A DNA stretch of 64,000 nucleotides. It comes from Aphrophora alni. Lineage: Eukaryota; Arthropoda; Insecta; Hemiptera; Aphrophoridae. The DNA lies in the NCBI GenBank assembly GCA_963513935.1, contig OY740765.1, positions 149,135,830 through 149,199,829 on the forward strand. The letters run 5' to 3'. The notes below the pieces were generated by a model. The model saw only the letters and a program-made list of their open reading frames with translations, did no database searches and was not told where the DNA came from. Shown here one piece after another: positions 45,924 through 56,500 of the stretch (the stretch's first letter is position 1; each line of letters opens with the position of its first letter). The translations under genes were made by a program, and so were the position numbers.

Positions 45924-47330
45924 CAGTATAAAATTATTGTTAATGTATGTCTGATAACGTGTTATTTTTTCATATTTAATAATAATATATGGATGTTTTT
46001 TTTTACATATATCTGTTGTCAAGTAAGTATAAAAACTTGTATTATTTAAAAGAAAAATATACAAGAAGTTTGTTTAATTTCGACAATTCTTTATAATTTA
46101 AAAGAAATGTTTTTATTTTATTTTTAAAGATATTAATGTTAGGGTGCTTTCCTTTTTTTTTCTTTCTTTTTCCAAGGTGGACATACTAACAAAATTAGTG
46201 TAAAATTTCCCATAGATTTTAAAACGTGCTGTGATTAAGTAACATTTAAAAAGTAACTAAATATTTTATAAAACCAGTAAAAAATACAGTTTATCATCTC
46301 AATTTCCAGTTTTTTAAAATTTGTAAACTTATAAAGATCAAATATTTAATCTTTAATAATGAAGGAAAATCGATAAATTTACATTTTTAACTATGGTATT
46401 TTTCTTTTGTACGGTATCACTTTGCGAAACATCAATGTGGAATTTTCATCAGTCATTAGAAAAATATACCAAGCCATGGATTATAAATTATATACAATAT
46501 TTGAAATAAATAGAAATTTTAAATTAAAATTATGAATAAATAATTGAATATTTGTAAAAAATACTGTAATTAATACATAACGTTAAATATATTTAAATTT
46601 CGAAAAATTAATACAAACAAAATAAAAAACAAATAAACTTATTATTCTCAATTCGCACAACTAACTATTGTAGTCTTCACTTCTAAGTTAAAAAGCACCT
46701 AATTAAATATCTTCAGTTTTCCTAAAACAAAAATTGTTAATAGTCGAAAGCGATTTGTAGTGTTTCACAATTAAAACAATTTTAGCGACAGCAGAAAGTG
46801 GTAAATAAGATTCAATAGGAGTGCACAGTAAGAATAAATTCTTATTCTAAGTTGCCGGATACGAAATAAGATATGTATTGCTCCCTTTCTCTATCTATGC
46901 TTCATACTCTCTTTTTTTAAGAGTTGGTCCAAAAATATTGGTTTTGCAACCCCAGTTTTTGCTTTTGGTCTCTTGGTATTTGTCTTACAGTTGCAATCTG
47001 TTTTAAGGCGGTACAACCACCTACAATAAAATAGAGTCCTTAACAAATTGAATTATTGGACTTACATCTACTGTTGATCGGTTCAGAGTCTCTGTAATTT
47101 TTTCCTAATTTTATCTGTCCGTCTATCCGTCTGTGTCGTTGTCCCAAATAATGAAATTTATGTACTTGAATTGTTATACTTATTAAATATTTTGAAGAAA
47201 CAGTGTAACATATTTAATAGTTATTATTCAACAGGAAGTTTAAAATGTAGCAGCCAAAGTGTTACATCATATGCTGTAGATTGGTGAAAATGTACAACCA
47301 CTCTAAGTCATAAAAGCACGGTCAAATCCT
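45924..47330. other. No gene seen
   Basis: Very AT-rich to about 46700, then ordinary sequence; no coding or repeat structure recognised. Confidence 0.5.
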
Positions 47331-47397
47331 ATTTAATCGACTGATGATGACTACTAATTGAAACCTGGTGTTGATGACACCAGTGTCTAAATTGGAA
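47331..47397 (+). ncRNA. Hammerhead-ribozyme-like fold (probably inactive)
   Basis: CTGATGA (47341-47347) and GAAA (47360-47363) flank a 12-nt segment in the stem II position. A perfect seven-pair stem III follows: CTGGTGT (47365-47371), a TGATG loop and ACACCAG (47377-47383). Then GTC is at 47385-47387, the usual cleavage triplet, after a one-base bulge. Bases 47331-47340 and 47388-47397 can form a stem I with a two-by-two internal loop (A-U, then U-A, A-U, A-U, two U-G, U-A). Stem II is nearly unpaired, so activity is doubtful. Similarity to the PLE ends elsewhere suggests origin from one. Confidence 0.4.
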
Positions 47398-47539
47398 ATT
47401 TATGATTTATCTTCATTTGGTAGGCTGGGAAAATAATTTGGATATTCTATACAATTAATAACAACAATATTTTTTCCTCAATACGAGAATTCTTTTACAA
47501 GCGTTAAAAATTTTGCTGGGTTTTAAGATAATAATAAAA

Positions 47540-47940
47540 ACATCAATAATTAACGTTTTAACAGATAAGTTTAATTACATTGAATCTAAAGGGAATCTCA
47601 TGGGAACCTGTGTTCGAAAACCCCCTCCCTCTTCCTCCATCCACTCTTCTTGTAAATTATGGAATAATTCCTACTAAAGGGATTATACCAAACAAAACCC
47701 GTCCATAATTTAAAATCATCACATCTCTTGGGGTTTCTGGAGAGTAGCAATTGAGTTACTGATTATTTTTAACAGTTTAATATCTAGACTTTTTATTTTT
47801 ACATCAGATAAATTGAACATTTTAAAACGGAAAATTAGTTGACACTCCGCCGAAGTTGTGCGCAAACATTTCTAGAAATGGTTTATTATAAAGGTAACAA
47901 TATATGTATGACAGACATTCAGAAAAATCACATGTTAGTT
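47540..47940 (-). repeat. Repeat family D, minus-strand copy
   Basis: Reverse complement of 33740-34200, with shared blocks such as CATCACATCTCTTGGGGTTT and ACAAAACCCG. It has a GC-rich CCCCCTCCCTCTTCC stretch not kept in the other copy. Confidence 0.7.
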
Positions 47941-48769
47941 AACATTGTCCTTTATGTATTAACGGTTTTATTTTAATATAATTTAAATTGTAATGTTAGT
48001 AAAGTATAAATGTGTACTATTTCTACGTATCGGAAAGGTATTGCATTCAACAGTTGACAGATTTTACACAAAAATAACGCTACGAAATTATGGTATATGG
48101 TATATCTGATCTTATAAAAAAAAACAAAAAACACTCGTATGTTTTTTATTACATACCTACCAAGAACTGTCTACATGTCTTGTGATAACTGAACATTACT
48201 TGTTGAAATGTTATTTTGCTGCTATTAAAAAGTTTGTTGAGAATAGTTTTTTGTTATCTCTGAATTTCGTGATTTGTTTTTCAACACGTTATCATTTAAA
48301 ACAATTCCATTAAGTGGTGTTTAAATGTGTTTCTATGATATATAAATAATTTTAAAACGTTGAACTCTCTCAGACGTTCAGTTCTACAAAACTGTGACAA
48401 TGAAACATGTCCATACCTGTTATTTAATATAGTGACTTTTATCTGTATATTTAATACACAAGCAAGCTTTTTATAAAGATGAGTTCTTAAAAACCACTTA
48501 ACCGATTTTTATGCTTGAAGTGTCTATGAAAAGTCTAGAGGCGTAGATTTATCAAAATTCTTCATTATTTTGATAGATATTCACCGACAGGAATCGCCTT
48601 TAAAGTTCAATTTTTTTCCTGCTTTAAATATTAGAACTGAGTATATCAAAGCTGATAAACATCATGATATTGTTGTTTATTCTACCTATCCCGCTTATTG
48701 AAAAACAAATATTTTTCCATCTTCACAGCGTAAAATATGTGTAGATTGAAGTGTTGATTTACAATTTTT
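47941..48769. other. No gene seen
   Basis: AT-rich; lies between families D and C as 32451-33739 does in the other copy, but without clear similarity to it. Confidence 0.45.
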
Positions 48770-49650
48770 AAATATAAATAAAGCTTAGGAAAATATATAG
48801 TTCAGAAATTCCATATATTATTGCTACCTCTCTGTTGAAAACTCCAACAACCTAGAGTATGGAAAGTTTTCTCGTGCTAAAGGAGTTGTACATTTTTATT
48901 CAAATTGATTTCAATATAGACTTGGCTTTACGAATCGTTAAATAAGTTTGTTAAACTGAAAAATAGCTGGGTACATTTAAAAACGCTGATCAATTTAAAA
49001 TTTGTATTTTAAATCTCCGGAATAATTTTTTACCTGTTTGTCTTTTAACCTAAACGGTGCAAAAACTGATTAGTATTATTTTCATCTTGTCAATTACTTT
49101 TAAACAGTAATTTTCTTTTACTTGAAATGTTTCACGATTTCTTTTATCTTCATTTTTAACCAAAATTTGAACGAAATCGATACAGCCGACTAAAAGAAAT
49201 TTCGACTTTTGTAACGATTACATAGCGGATTTTTGAATTATTAACATATAAATTACCAACCTGTTTTGGGGGTGTTCCGTTTAAATTCTAGAAACGTAAA
49301 TTGATTAAAATATCTAATGCCAATTTAAAAAAAAATAGACTTGTGTTTTTGTCTTATGGAGGTATACAAAATATTGAATTATTAAACCATAAGAAATGAT
49401 ACCTGTAATGTTCTACAACAAAACGAGTGGACCGTTTTTTATCTCATTTGAGCATTTCTCCGGTATTTAGTTTGTATAGACTCAAAATTTAGATACAGCT
49501 GTCATAAAACCGGAACTTGAAATTCTGATTTACTCAAAAACGCATTTAACTGTTTTGATAAAATTTTGGTTAAATATCTAAGATTCCAAATAAAACGCAA
49601 TGGTAGCCAGTATATGCCTAAAAATTTAGTTCGGAAACTATCCGTTAAAT
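48770..49650 (-). repeat. Repeat family C, minus-strand copy
   Basis: Reverse complement of 31630-32450 over its whole length, with blocks ATCTCCGGAATAATTTT, TGTTTGTCTTTTAACCTAAA, GATACAGCCGACT, AAATTCTAGAAACGTAAA and GAGTGGACCGTTTTT in the expected order. Confidence 0.7.
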
Positions 49651-50769
49651 ACATCAATCTGAAGCAGTTGCAATATAAGCAAAACTAAATCAGCTGGCTT
49701 TTGTATAAAACTTGATGAAATAGGAAGATTAAAGATAAAAACGAATGTGCATATCACACGTAGCATTAAATCATAAGTGCATTTTTCTGATTTATTTTTG
49801 ATTTGGTTTTGATAAAGAGTGGGTTAGAAAATTAGTCCAATGGTTCTGCACTGTATATTTTGCCTTATCTGAAGTCCCCAAAAATTTTGTTATCAAAAGA
49901 ATTGAAGAACCTCTCTTGATGTGACCGAAATATGCACAAATAACAAATTTGATAAACTCTAATCACTCTTTTGGGTTACACAACACTGCATAGACTACAG
50001 AATTAAAAATATATATATATATGAGCCCAAGGAACCACAAAAATTATATATCCGCGAAAAACTAAACATCAATTTTTCACACATAAAATTTTTACTGCGT
50101 ATCTGTCAGAAAGTAAAAATCAGCGGTGCAAGGTTACATGCCTCATAATAATATTCGCCCCAAGGATCACTATCAATACCTTGAATAGAGAGGCTGTATT
50201 TAACATATTTTACACCAGTTCATGGTACTCCTCTGGCAACCAATGAAATACAATTTGTCAAACAATTTAGACCTATTAAGAGCTATAATCTATTATATTC
50301 AATTCTGTTATCTCAATCCAAAGGTAAATCTATGAAGTTAAACAAACAAATACTGAATGAGACCCAAGTTCAGAGCAACAAGTTTAGTTCACTTGTGACA
50401 GTAGACCATGGTGAAGTTTATGTTTAACAATGTTTTATATGTAGTTATAAACTATAGTAAATGCTGAAATATTTAGATGACGCTTCGACTCCGAAACCTG
50501 TAACGTTTACATAAAAAAAAAAAATAAATAAATGATTGTTGACGGACCAATTCACATTAAGTTACACAGTTTGTTCCTTGAGTAGGGCCTATAAAGTTTC
50601 CTCTCTTTCATTTGGCATCTTTTAAGCTACGACATTTTTCATTGTAATCTTTGGATCCAGCGGATTTCATTTGTGTGCTTATTTATGGGTACTACTGAGC
50701 TGAAATCGTTACTGAATAAAGTCTTATCCAGAAAGTTGGCTCCTTATTCTCGCGATGGCAAGGACTTCG
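49651..50769. other. No gene seen
   Basis: AT-rich; a short ATATATATAT run near 50011 and an A-run at about 50513-50522 only. Confidence 0.5.
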
Positions 50770-51923
50770 CACCACTGGTTTTTGGTCACATAAAGCGTAA
50801 ATGTCGACTTGTCAATATACTACGAATAAATAAATTACAATAAGCTTCGGCGTGATTACAGAAGAGAAAAAAGAACTTTGACTCCCGTCCCAAGAAACAA
50901 CTATTACTATTCCTCCAAAAACATCCGACTCAAAATTATTCGTAACTCCTTATCCCCCCCCAATTAAAAAAAAACTTTCTTTGTTACCTTTAAGGTTGAA
51001 AGTTCTAAATCTTCCCGCTACTTAAACCGACCAAATTTTAAAGATTAATAACCCAAACGCCCCTATCGGTATAATTAAATTTGTCTCTCCTTTTCGATAT
51101 GCAAACTTAAGGCCCCAAAAGTTTTCTTCCTACAACGTCAAAGTTGCTGAATAAGAAACAAAGTGTAGTAATTGATATTGAAGTCGTACATAACGCGAAA
51201 TCATACTATAAGGATCTATTTTATTTTTGACAGAGACCTCGCGATTGATCTAGTAGCTAGTGCTTTTGCTTTCTGTGCCAAAGATTCCGATGTTAAAAAA
51301 TAAACTTTTTTGGTCCACCATTTCGAGTAGAAAGCTGCGATTGGTAGGAAATTCTGATTGCAAATGTTAGAACTACGACGAAGCGATGGAGATACACATC
51401 ACAGAACTAAACTTTTTCTAACATTCCTTCACAGGAATGATTATATTATCATAATGATTAATGGTTGATTTAGGTTTATTTTTGTTGTATACAGTTTGTA
51501 TAATAATGATAAAACAAACGGCAACTGTCCTGGATGACGCTGTCAAGAGCCTGTAATACCTTCTGCAATATGTTCTAAGTCATAGGCTATCACACTGTGA
51601 GGTATAATTTGCCAATCAGTGGTTTGTTGTTGGATTATAGAAGTTTGTATATCAGTGTACAAGAAAGTGTCGTAGCAACCAACATCTGTTTTCTTCATGA
51701 TTTAAACAACGTGTTAGTAGATACATCGTGTCTTGTACATAATTGTACCCACAACAATAACCTTTTCATGGTAGACAATTTTTATTAATCAAACGTGATC
51801 AACTGTAAGCATTAACAAAAAGGTAGATTGTTAAAATCATTTTAAGAACTAACAAATAAGTTAAATTTTTATAACGTAGAATTTAATTTTTTTTGCAGTA
51901 ATTAAAAAAGTAAAATTGAGATG
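50770..51923 (+). repeat. Repeat family E, left arm of a 1.1-kb inverted repeat
   Basis: Recurs in reverse at 55364-56500 (paired positions sum to about 107,290). Shared blocks include ATACTACGAATAAATAAATT, GCTTTCTGTGCCAAAGATTC, ACATTCCTTCACAGGA, CCTGGATGACGCTGTCAAGA and CACTGTGAGGTATAATTTGC. Identity is highest (over 90%) around 51430-51700. This arm lacks ~100 bp that the right arm has between CTTCAT and GATTTAAACAACG (around 51699). A 63-codon frame (51597-51788) overlaps the best-kept part, and the reading frame is similarly open in the other arm, so a coding origin is possible but unproven. Confidence 0.85.
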
Positions 51924-51964
51924 ACTAGTAAAATATCTCAATGTTACTATCAAAATTGGAAATG

Positions 51965-52280
51965 CCTGCACATAGAACTGATCGCAATAGAAATCAGCCT
52001 AAATTGGATGTAACCGCGATGGAAACTGGCTGCAATGACCGCAATTGGAATGCGCCGCTATCAGAAATAACCACCATTGGAACTGACTGCAAATGAAAAT
52101 GATTGTGCTAAAATCTAAACGAAACTGTTGATGACTGTGATTGGAACTGGCCGTAACTAAATGGAATTTATTAATATTGGAATTGGTCGTATTGAAATTT
52201 ATCGTAATCGGAACTGCTCGAAAGTTGAGCTTGTCACCATGGGAACTGATTTTATTTGAACGGGTTACAAATGGCACTAA
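51965..52280. repeat. ~21-bp minisatellite, left part
   Basis: Diverged units built on ATTGGAACTGGCYGYAA recur about every 20-21 bp. The array resumes at 53003 after the 702-bp insertion, and weak units appear again at 54120-54290. Confidence 0.7.
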
Positions 52281-52290
52281 CTGCAGATGA

Positions 52291-52992
52291 TTCAGTCTCC
52301 CCAGCGCCGAGTCTCCCCAGCGCCGAGCGGGCTACCTGGCATAATCTGACAGTTTTTGAAACTGTCTCTCAGAAACAAATCTCTCCGATTTTCGACTGGG
52401 GTAACGTGACTAATACAACAACAGCTTTGATATACACAGGTTTTTAAGACTGATTTCCATCACACTTTACACAGGCTGTGGACTGACGATTTTCTATGAT
52501 TTTTCTATAGTCCAAAATTTCATTTTATGGGATTTAAACTCGAAAATATACAAAAAGTATACTTCTATATACATAAATATACAAAAATATACATATCTTT
52601 GACTTGCAAAACCTGTCTATGTTGCCAAAAAATATTTGGCAGTTTCCTGTGACTCATAGTGGGGAGAAAGCGAGCCTACCTCGGCTCTTTTCTCGCTTAC
52701 CAGCTCCTTCGCGCGGGAATAACAACGTTTAACAAATGTAATCTCATTACAAATCTCTATTACATTATACTCTTTAGAAACCATGTGTTTCGTTCTTACA
52801 ATCAATTGATAGTCAAAACGCTGCTTTGAACGGGAATTCTGTTTGTACGAGACCGTTATTTTAAAAGAGAAGGTATTAACCCTTGTCACTTCTGCATCAC
52901 TGAGCAGACCCTTTGGTAATTTATGGCCTCGGCGCTGGGGATACTCATTTGCCCTCGGCGCTGGGGAGACTCGGCGCTGGGGAGACGACACC
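52291..52992. mobile_element. 702-bp element with 10-bp target duplication and subterminal repeats
   Basis: CTGCAGATGA occurs at 52281-52290 and again at 52993-53002, directly flanking the element and inside a minisatellite that continues on both sides. Ends are imperfect inverted repeats built on a 16-mer, TCTCCCCAGCGCCGAG: two tandem copies at the left (52296-52311, 52312-52327) and three inverted copies at the right (52928-52943, 52954-52969, 52970-52985). The interior is AT-rich and I see no transposase, so the element is nonautonomous. A 9-10-bp duplication with clustered end repeats is most like Mutator-type (MULE) transposons; hAT elements (8 bp) are less likely. Superfamily is inference. 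Confidence 0.75.
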
Positions 52993-53002
52993 CTGCAGAT
53001 GA

Positions 53003-53260
53003 AACTGGTGGCAATAGGAACCGGCTGCAATTGGAAATGATTTTAAAAACAGAAATCTGTTGTAACAACAGAAAATGAAAATGAAGCGATTGCAATTGCC
53101 CGTTGTTAAAATTGGGGAAAAAATTGTTATTACCATAATTGGATCTAGTGGTAAGTGGTATTTATCGTAATTGCATCTTATATCAATCGGAATTCTCAAA
53201 ATCGTGACCAGTCCCATCTGGAACTGTACGTAATTCGATCTTATAGCAAAACCTTTTGCC
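53003..53260. repeat. ~21-bp minisatellite, right part
   Basis: Continues 51965-52280 with units such as GGAACCGGCTGCAATTGGAA, becoming more diverged to the right. Confidence 0.65.
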
Positions 53261-53725
53261 GCTTCCCTAATTCAGAAATGACAAAAGTTTTCACGGTGTA
53301 ATAATGACAAACATTGAATTGGAGAATGTTATAGAAATGAATTAATTTAAACCGATCATAAATAACAATAGCTCATTCTAAGAATGTAAATGTTGAAGTT
53401 ATTTGCCAAAGTTGAAGGACACCTTGTTGTGGTACAAAGGAAAACTATTAACTATTTCCAATGAAGGATCTATTAAACACGCTTTAACTCTCTTGGAATT
53501 TAATAGAGTTTGATAAATCATGAATAAATCAACGGCTGAGAACATCTGTTGAAGTAGGATTTATACTATGTTTCTTGTTTAGTTTGCAGTGTGTAATCGA
53601 ATGGAGGTTTCAGAACTACAAGTCATTTATAAAAAAAATATAATTGCAACACAAAACGTTATCACTTTTAACAGGAATGACTTATATTAATATTAAATGT
53701 TGAGCTTGACTTATGAGAAAAATTA

Positions 53726-53930
53726 TACAGTATAACAAACACAGAACACAATTCTCACAAAAAATACGCCTAAGTATCAGACGCGTTTCAACGACAAGGT
53801 CGTCCTCTTCAGTGATACACGAGCTACACCAATCAAACTATAACTGAAGAGGACGACCTTGTCGTTGAAACGCGTCTGATACTTAGGCGTGTTTTTTGTG
53901 AGAATTGTGTTCTATGTTTGTTATACTGTA
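53726..53930. repeat. Palindrome of two facing PLE-type ends, 88-bp arms
   Basis: Arms 53726-53813 and 53843-53930 are reverse complements with about two mismatches (paired positions sum to 107,656); the spacer is 29 bp. The plus arm has CTGAAGA (53844-53850), a six-pair GACGAC/GUCGUU stem II with a CUU loop, and GAAAC (53867-53871), so the hammerhead-like core is complete. The minus arm carries the same core. Stem III and the cleavage triplet are not clear. The palindrome sits within 200 bp of the centre of the 1.1-kb family E inverted repeat. Confidence 0.9.
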
Positions 53931-54119
53931 GGAATGACTTACTTCTTTGCGTTATTTTCGTGTTTCTTTTATATTATATAGTTTTTATTTTCTAAACAGT
54001 TGTTGTGTTTATTTTACGTGATGTTTTTTTAGAAGTATAATAGCACAGACACTCTGCAATAAATACAGACAGTCAATTAAACGTAAAATGGAGTATAGTA
54101 GCAAGAAATTTCTTTACAT

Positions 54120-54290
54120 TTATTCTATTTTGGAACTGGTCAAAACTGGAGCTGATCACAATTATTCCAATAGGAAATAGCCAAAATTAAAGTGAATCTG
54201 AAATTATGGTAATTAATTATACCTGCCCATTATTGGATTCGGTTCTATTTATAACTGGCTTTATATGGAACTTATAGCAATGACAACTTA
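54120..54290. repeat. ~21-bp minisatellite, outlying diverged units
   Basis: GGAACTGGTCAAAACTGGAG and AACTGGCTTTATATGGAACT resemble the units at 51965-52280 but are strongly decayed. Confidence 0.4.
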
Positions 54291-55363
54291 AATACGTCTT
54301 TTCTAATTTTGTTTGTAAACCGTCCTTTTAATTTGTCACCTAAGCACTCAGACGGAAAGCCATATTATTTTTCTTGAATTTGAAGTGCCACATAACTGTT
54401 TATATGTTTATTTTATTTGTGGACTTCCATCTTGCTCCTATATACAAATAGTTTACTTTAATAAAAGGGCGAAACCAACACACTCTCAGATACGACATTG
54501 ATGCCACAGCCATAGATTAGGTAAGTCCGGCGGTAAACCTAGACACAAGGTCAATATAAACTTGTATTCGTTTCCCTCAACTTGACCACAACTATGACAC
54601 CACACAGATTAAATGGATATAGTCTTCCCCATATTATTTACGCATTACGAAACGTACGTATTTTATTTCTGTTTGCAATTCAGTTTAATAAACACAGTTT
54701 TGATTTATTTCTTGTAATTTATAAGATATCAACGACTTCTTTGTTACTGTGGTGTCTTTACAAATCATAATCTTCGTAAGATTAATCTTTTAACAATATT
54801 AATCCGATTTAAACTACATTCGATTTTTAAAATGTATATGTAGGTACCATACGTAATACATATCGTACGTTTAGGGTATGATAATGGATTGAGATGTAGA
54901 ATTGGGCATTGGTTTTGAAGACTTTTATGTTCACATAAAAACATACAATCAGTTTTAAATCATTGTTTTCAAGTTTTTTAAATCTTTTACTGTCGCAAGA
55001 AGAGGTCTTGTACTAGAGGCCACCAGAAGCCTCTCTTTTTATTAATTTCATTTATAGGTTTTTTTACTTTTTTGTACAACAGTTCTTCTGCATTTAAAAT
55101 TAGGGCATAAATGTGATTTCTGCGACTGAACTTACGTTATCATAACCACTATCGCTACGACCATTGTAGGACCAGGGTCTCCTTGAGTTGACTTCTATTG
55201 TATTCACTTTGCGCTTTGCTCTCCCAGCGTCTGATGCCTATTCTTCTCAAAACAAGTCTTCACATTGTTTAGACAACTTTTTCTAAGTCTATTTGTTAAT
55301 ATTTTGTTCATAAATACTAATATATAATTTATTAACTGTATTGCTAAACTTTTTTGTTCCAAG
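54291..55363. other. No gene supported
   Basis: AT-rich. A consensus-like donor TTAG|GTAAGT lies at about 54519, but no open frame leads into it over a useful length. Confidence 0.5.
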
Positions 55364-56500
55364 TCATCTCAATTTTACCTTCTTAATATCTGCAACTAAA
55401 TCAAATTTTCCGTTATAAAAATTTAATTTGTTTGTTAGTTTGGATTTTAACAATATTTTTGTTAATGCTTAGAGTTGTTCACGTTTGATTTTACTAGCAC
55501 GTTGTTTAAATCATCACGTAGTTTGTAAGATGTGCATTGTATGTAACTCGACTGTCAAGTTTCCAATGATTGCTTGGAAGTGGGCAAAACTCTGTCAGTA
55601 GATTAGGTTAAACTTACACAAATGAAGAAAACAGATGTTGGTTGCTACGACACTTTCTTGTACACTGATAAACAAACTTTTATAATCCAACAACAAACCA
55701 CTGATTGGCAAATTATACCTCACAGTGTTGTAGCTTATGACTAAGAACATATTGCAGAAGGTATTACAGGCTCTTGACAGCGTCATCCAGGACAGTTTTT
55801 TTTATCATTATTATACAAACTGTATACAACAAAAATAAACCTAAATCAACCATTAATCATTATGATAATCTAATCCTGTGAAGGAATGTTAGAAAAAGTT
55901 TAGTCCTGTGATGTGTATCTCCGTCGTTTCGTCGTAGTTATAATATTCACAATCAGATTTCCTACCAATCACAGCTCTCTACTCGATATGCTGGGCCAAA
56001 ACCGTATCTTTTTGAAGCCCAGAATCTTTGGCACAGAAAGCAAAAGTACTAGTTACTAGACCAATCGAGCTGCGCAATAAAATACATTCTTCTAGTATAA
56101 TTTCGCGTTACCAAAACCGTATGACGTGTCTACCACGGAGACCCGATGTAGGACCACGTCTCAATTACGAAGTTTCGTATCTTATTTAGCAATTTTGTCG
56201 TTGTATGAAGAAGAATCCCCAGGACCTTAAGGTTCCGTATCGAAAAAGAGAACCAAATTAAACTATACAGGAGTTTGATTATTAACTTTAAAGGCTTATT
56301 ATTTAGGTTATTTTTTGAGGGGAAGAGGAATTACGAATAATCTTGAGTCAGATGTTCATGAGGGAAATGGTGACGGTCGTTTTTTGGAACGGCGGAGAAA
56401 GTTTTTTTTTTGTAATCACGCCGTAACTCACTGTAATTTATTTATTCGTAGTATATTTATAAGTTGACATTGACACCTTAAATATGGCCTTCAAACCGGT
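55364..56500 (-). repeat. Repeat family E, right arm of a 1.1-kb inverted repeat
   Basis: Reverse complement of 50770-51923. It keeps the ~100-bp block (about 55519-55620, with CTTCCAAGCAATCA read in reverse) that is lost from the left arm but present at 42890-43150. It is thus the more complete copy. Confidence 0.85.

Noticed and set aside
54510..54525. Strong donor consensus TTAG|GTAAGT.
   Set aside because: All three frames upstream are stopped within a short distance and no acceptor pairs with it convincingly.
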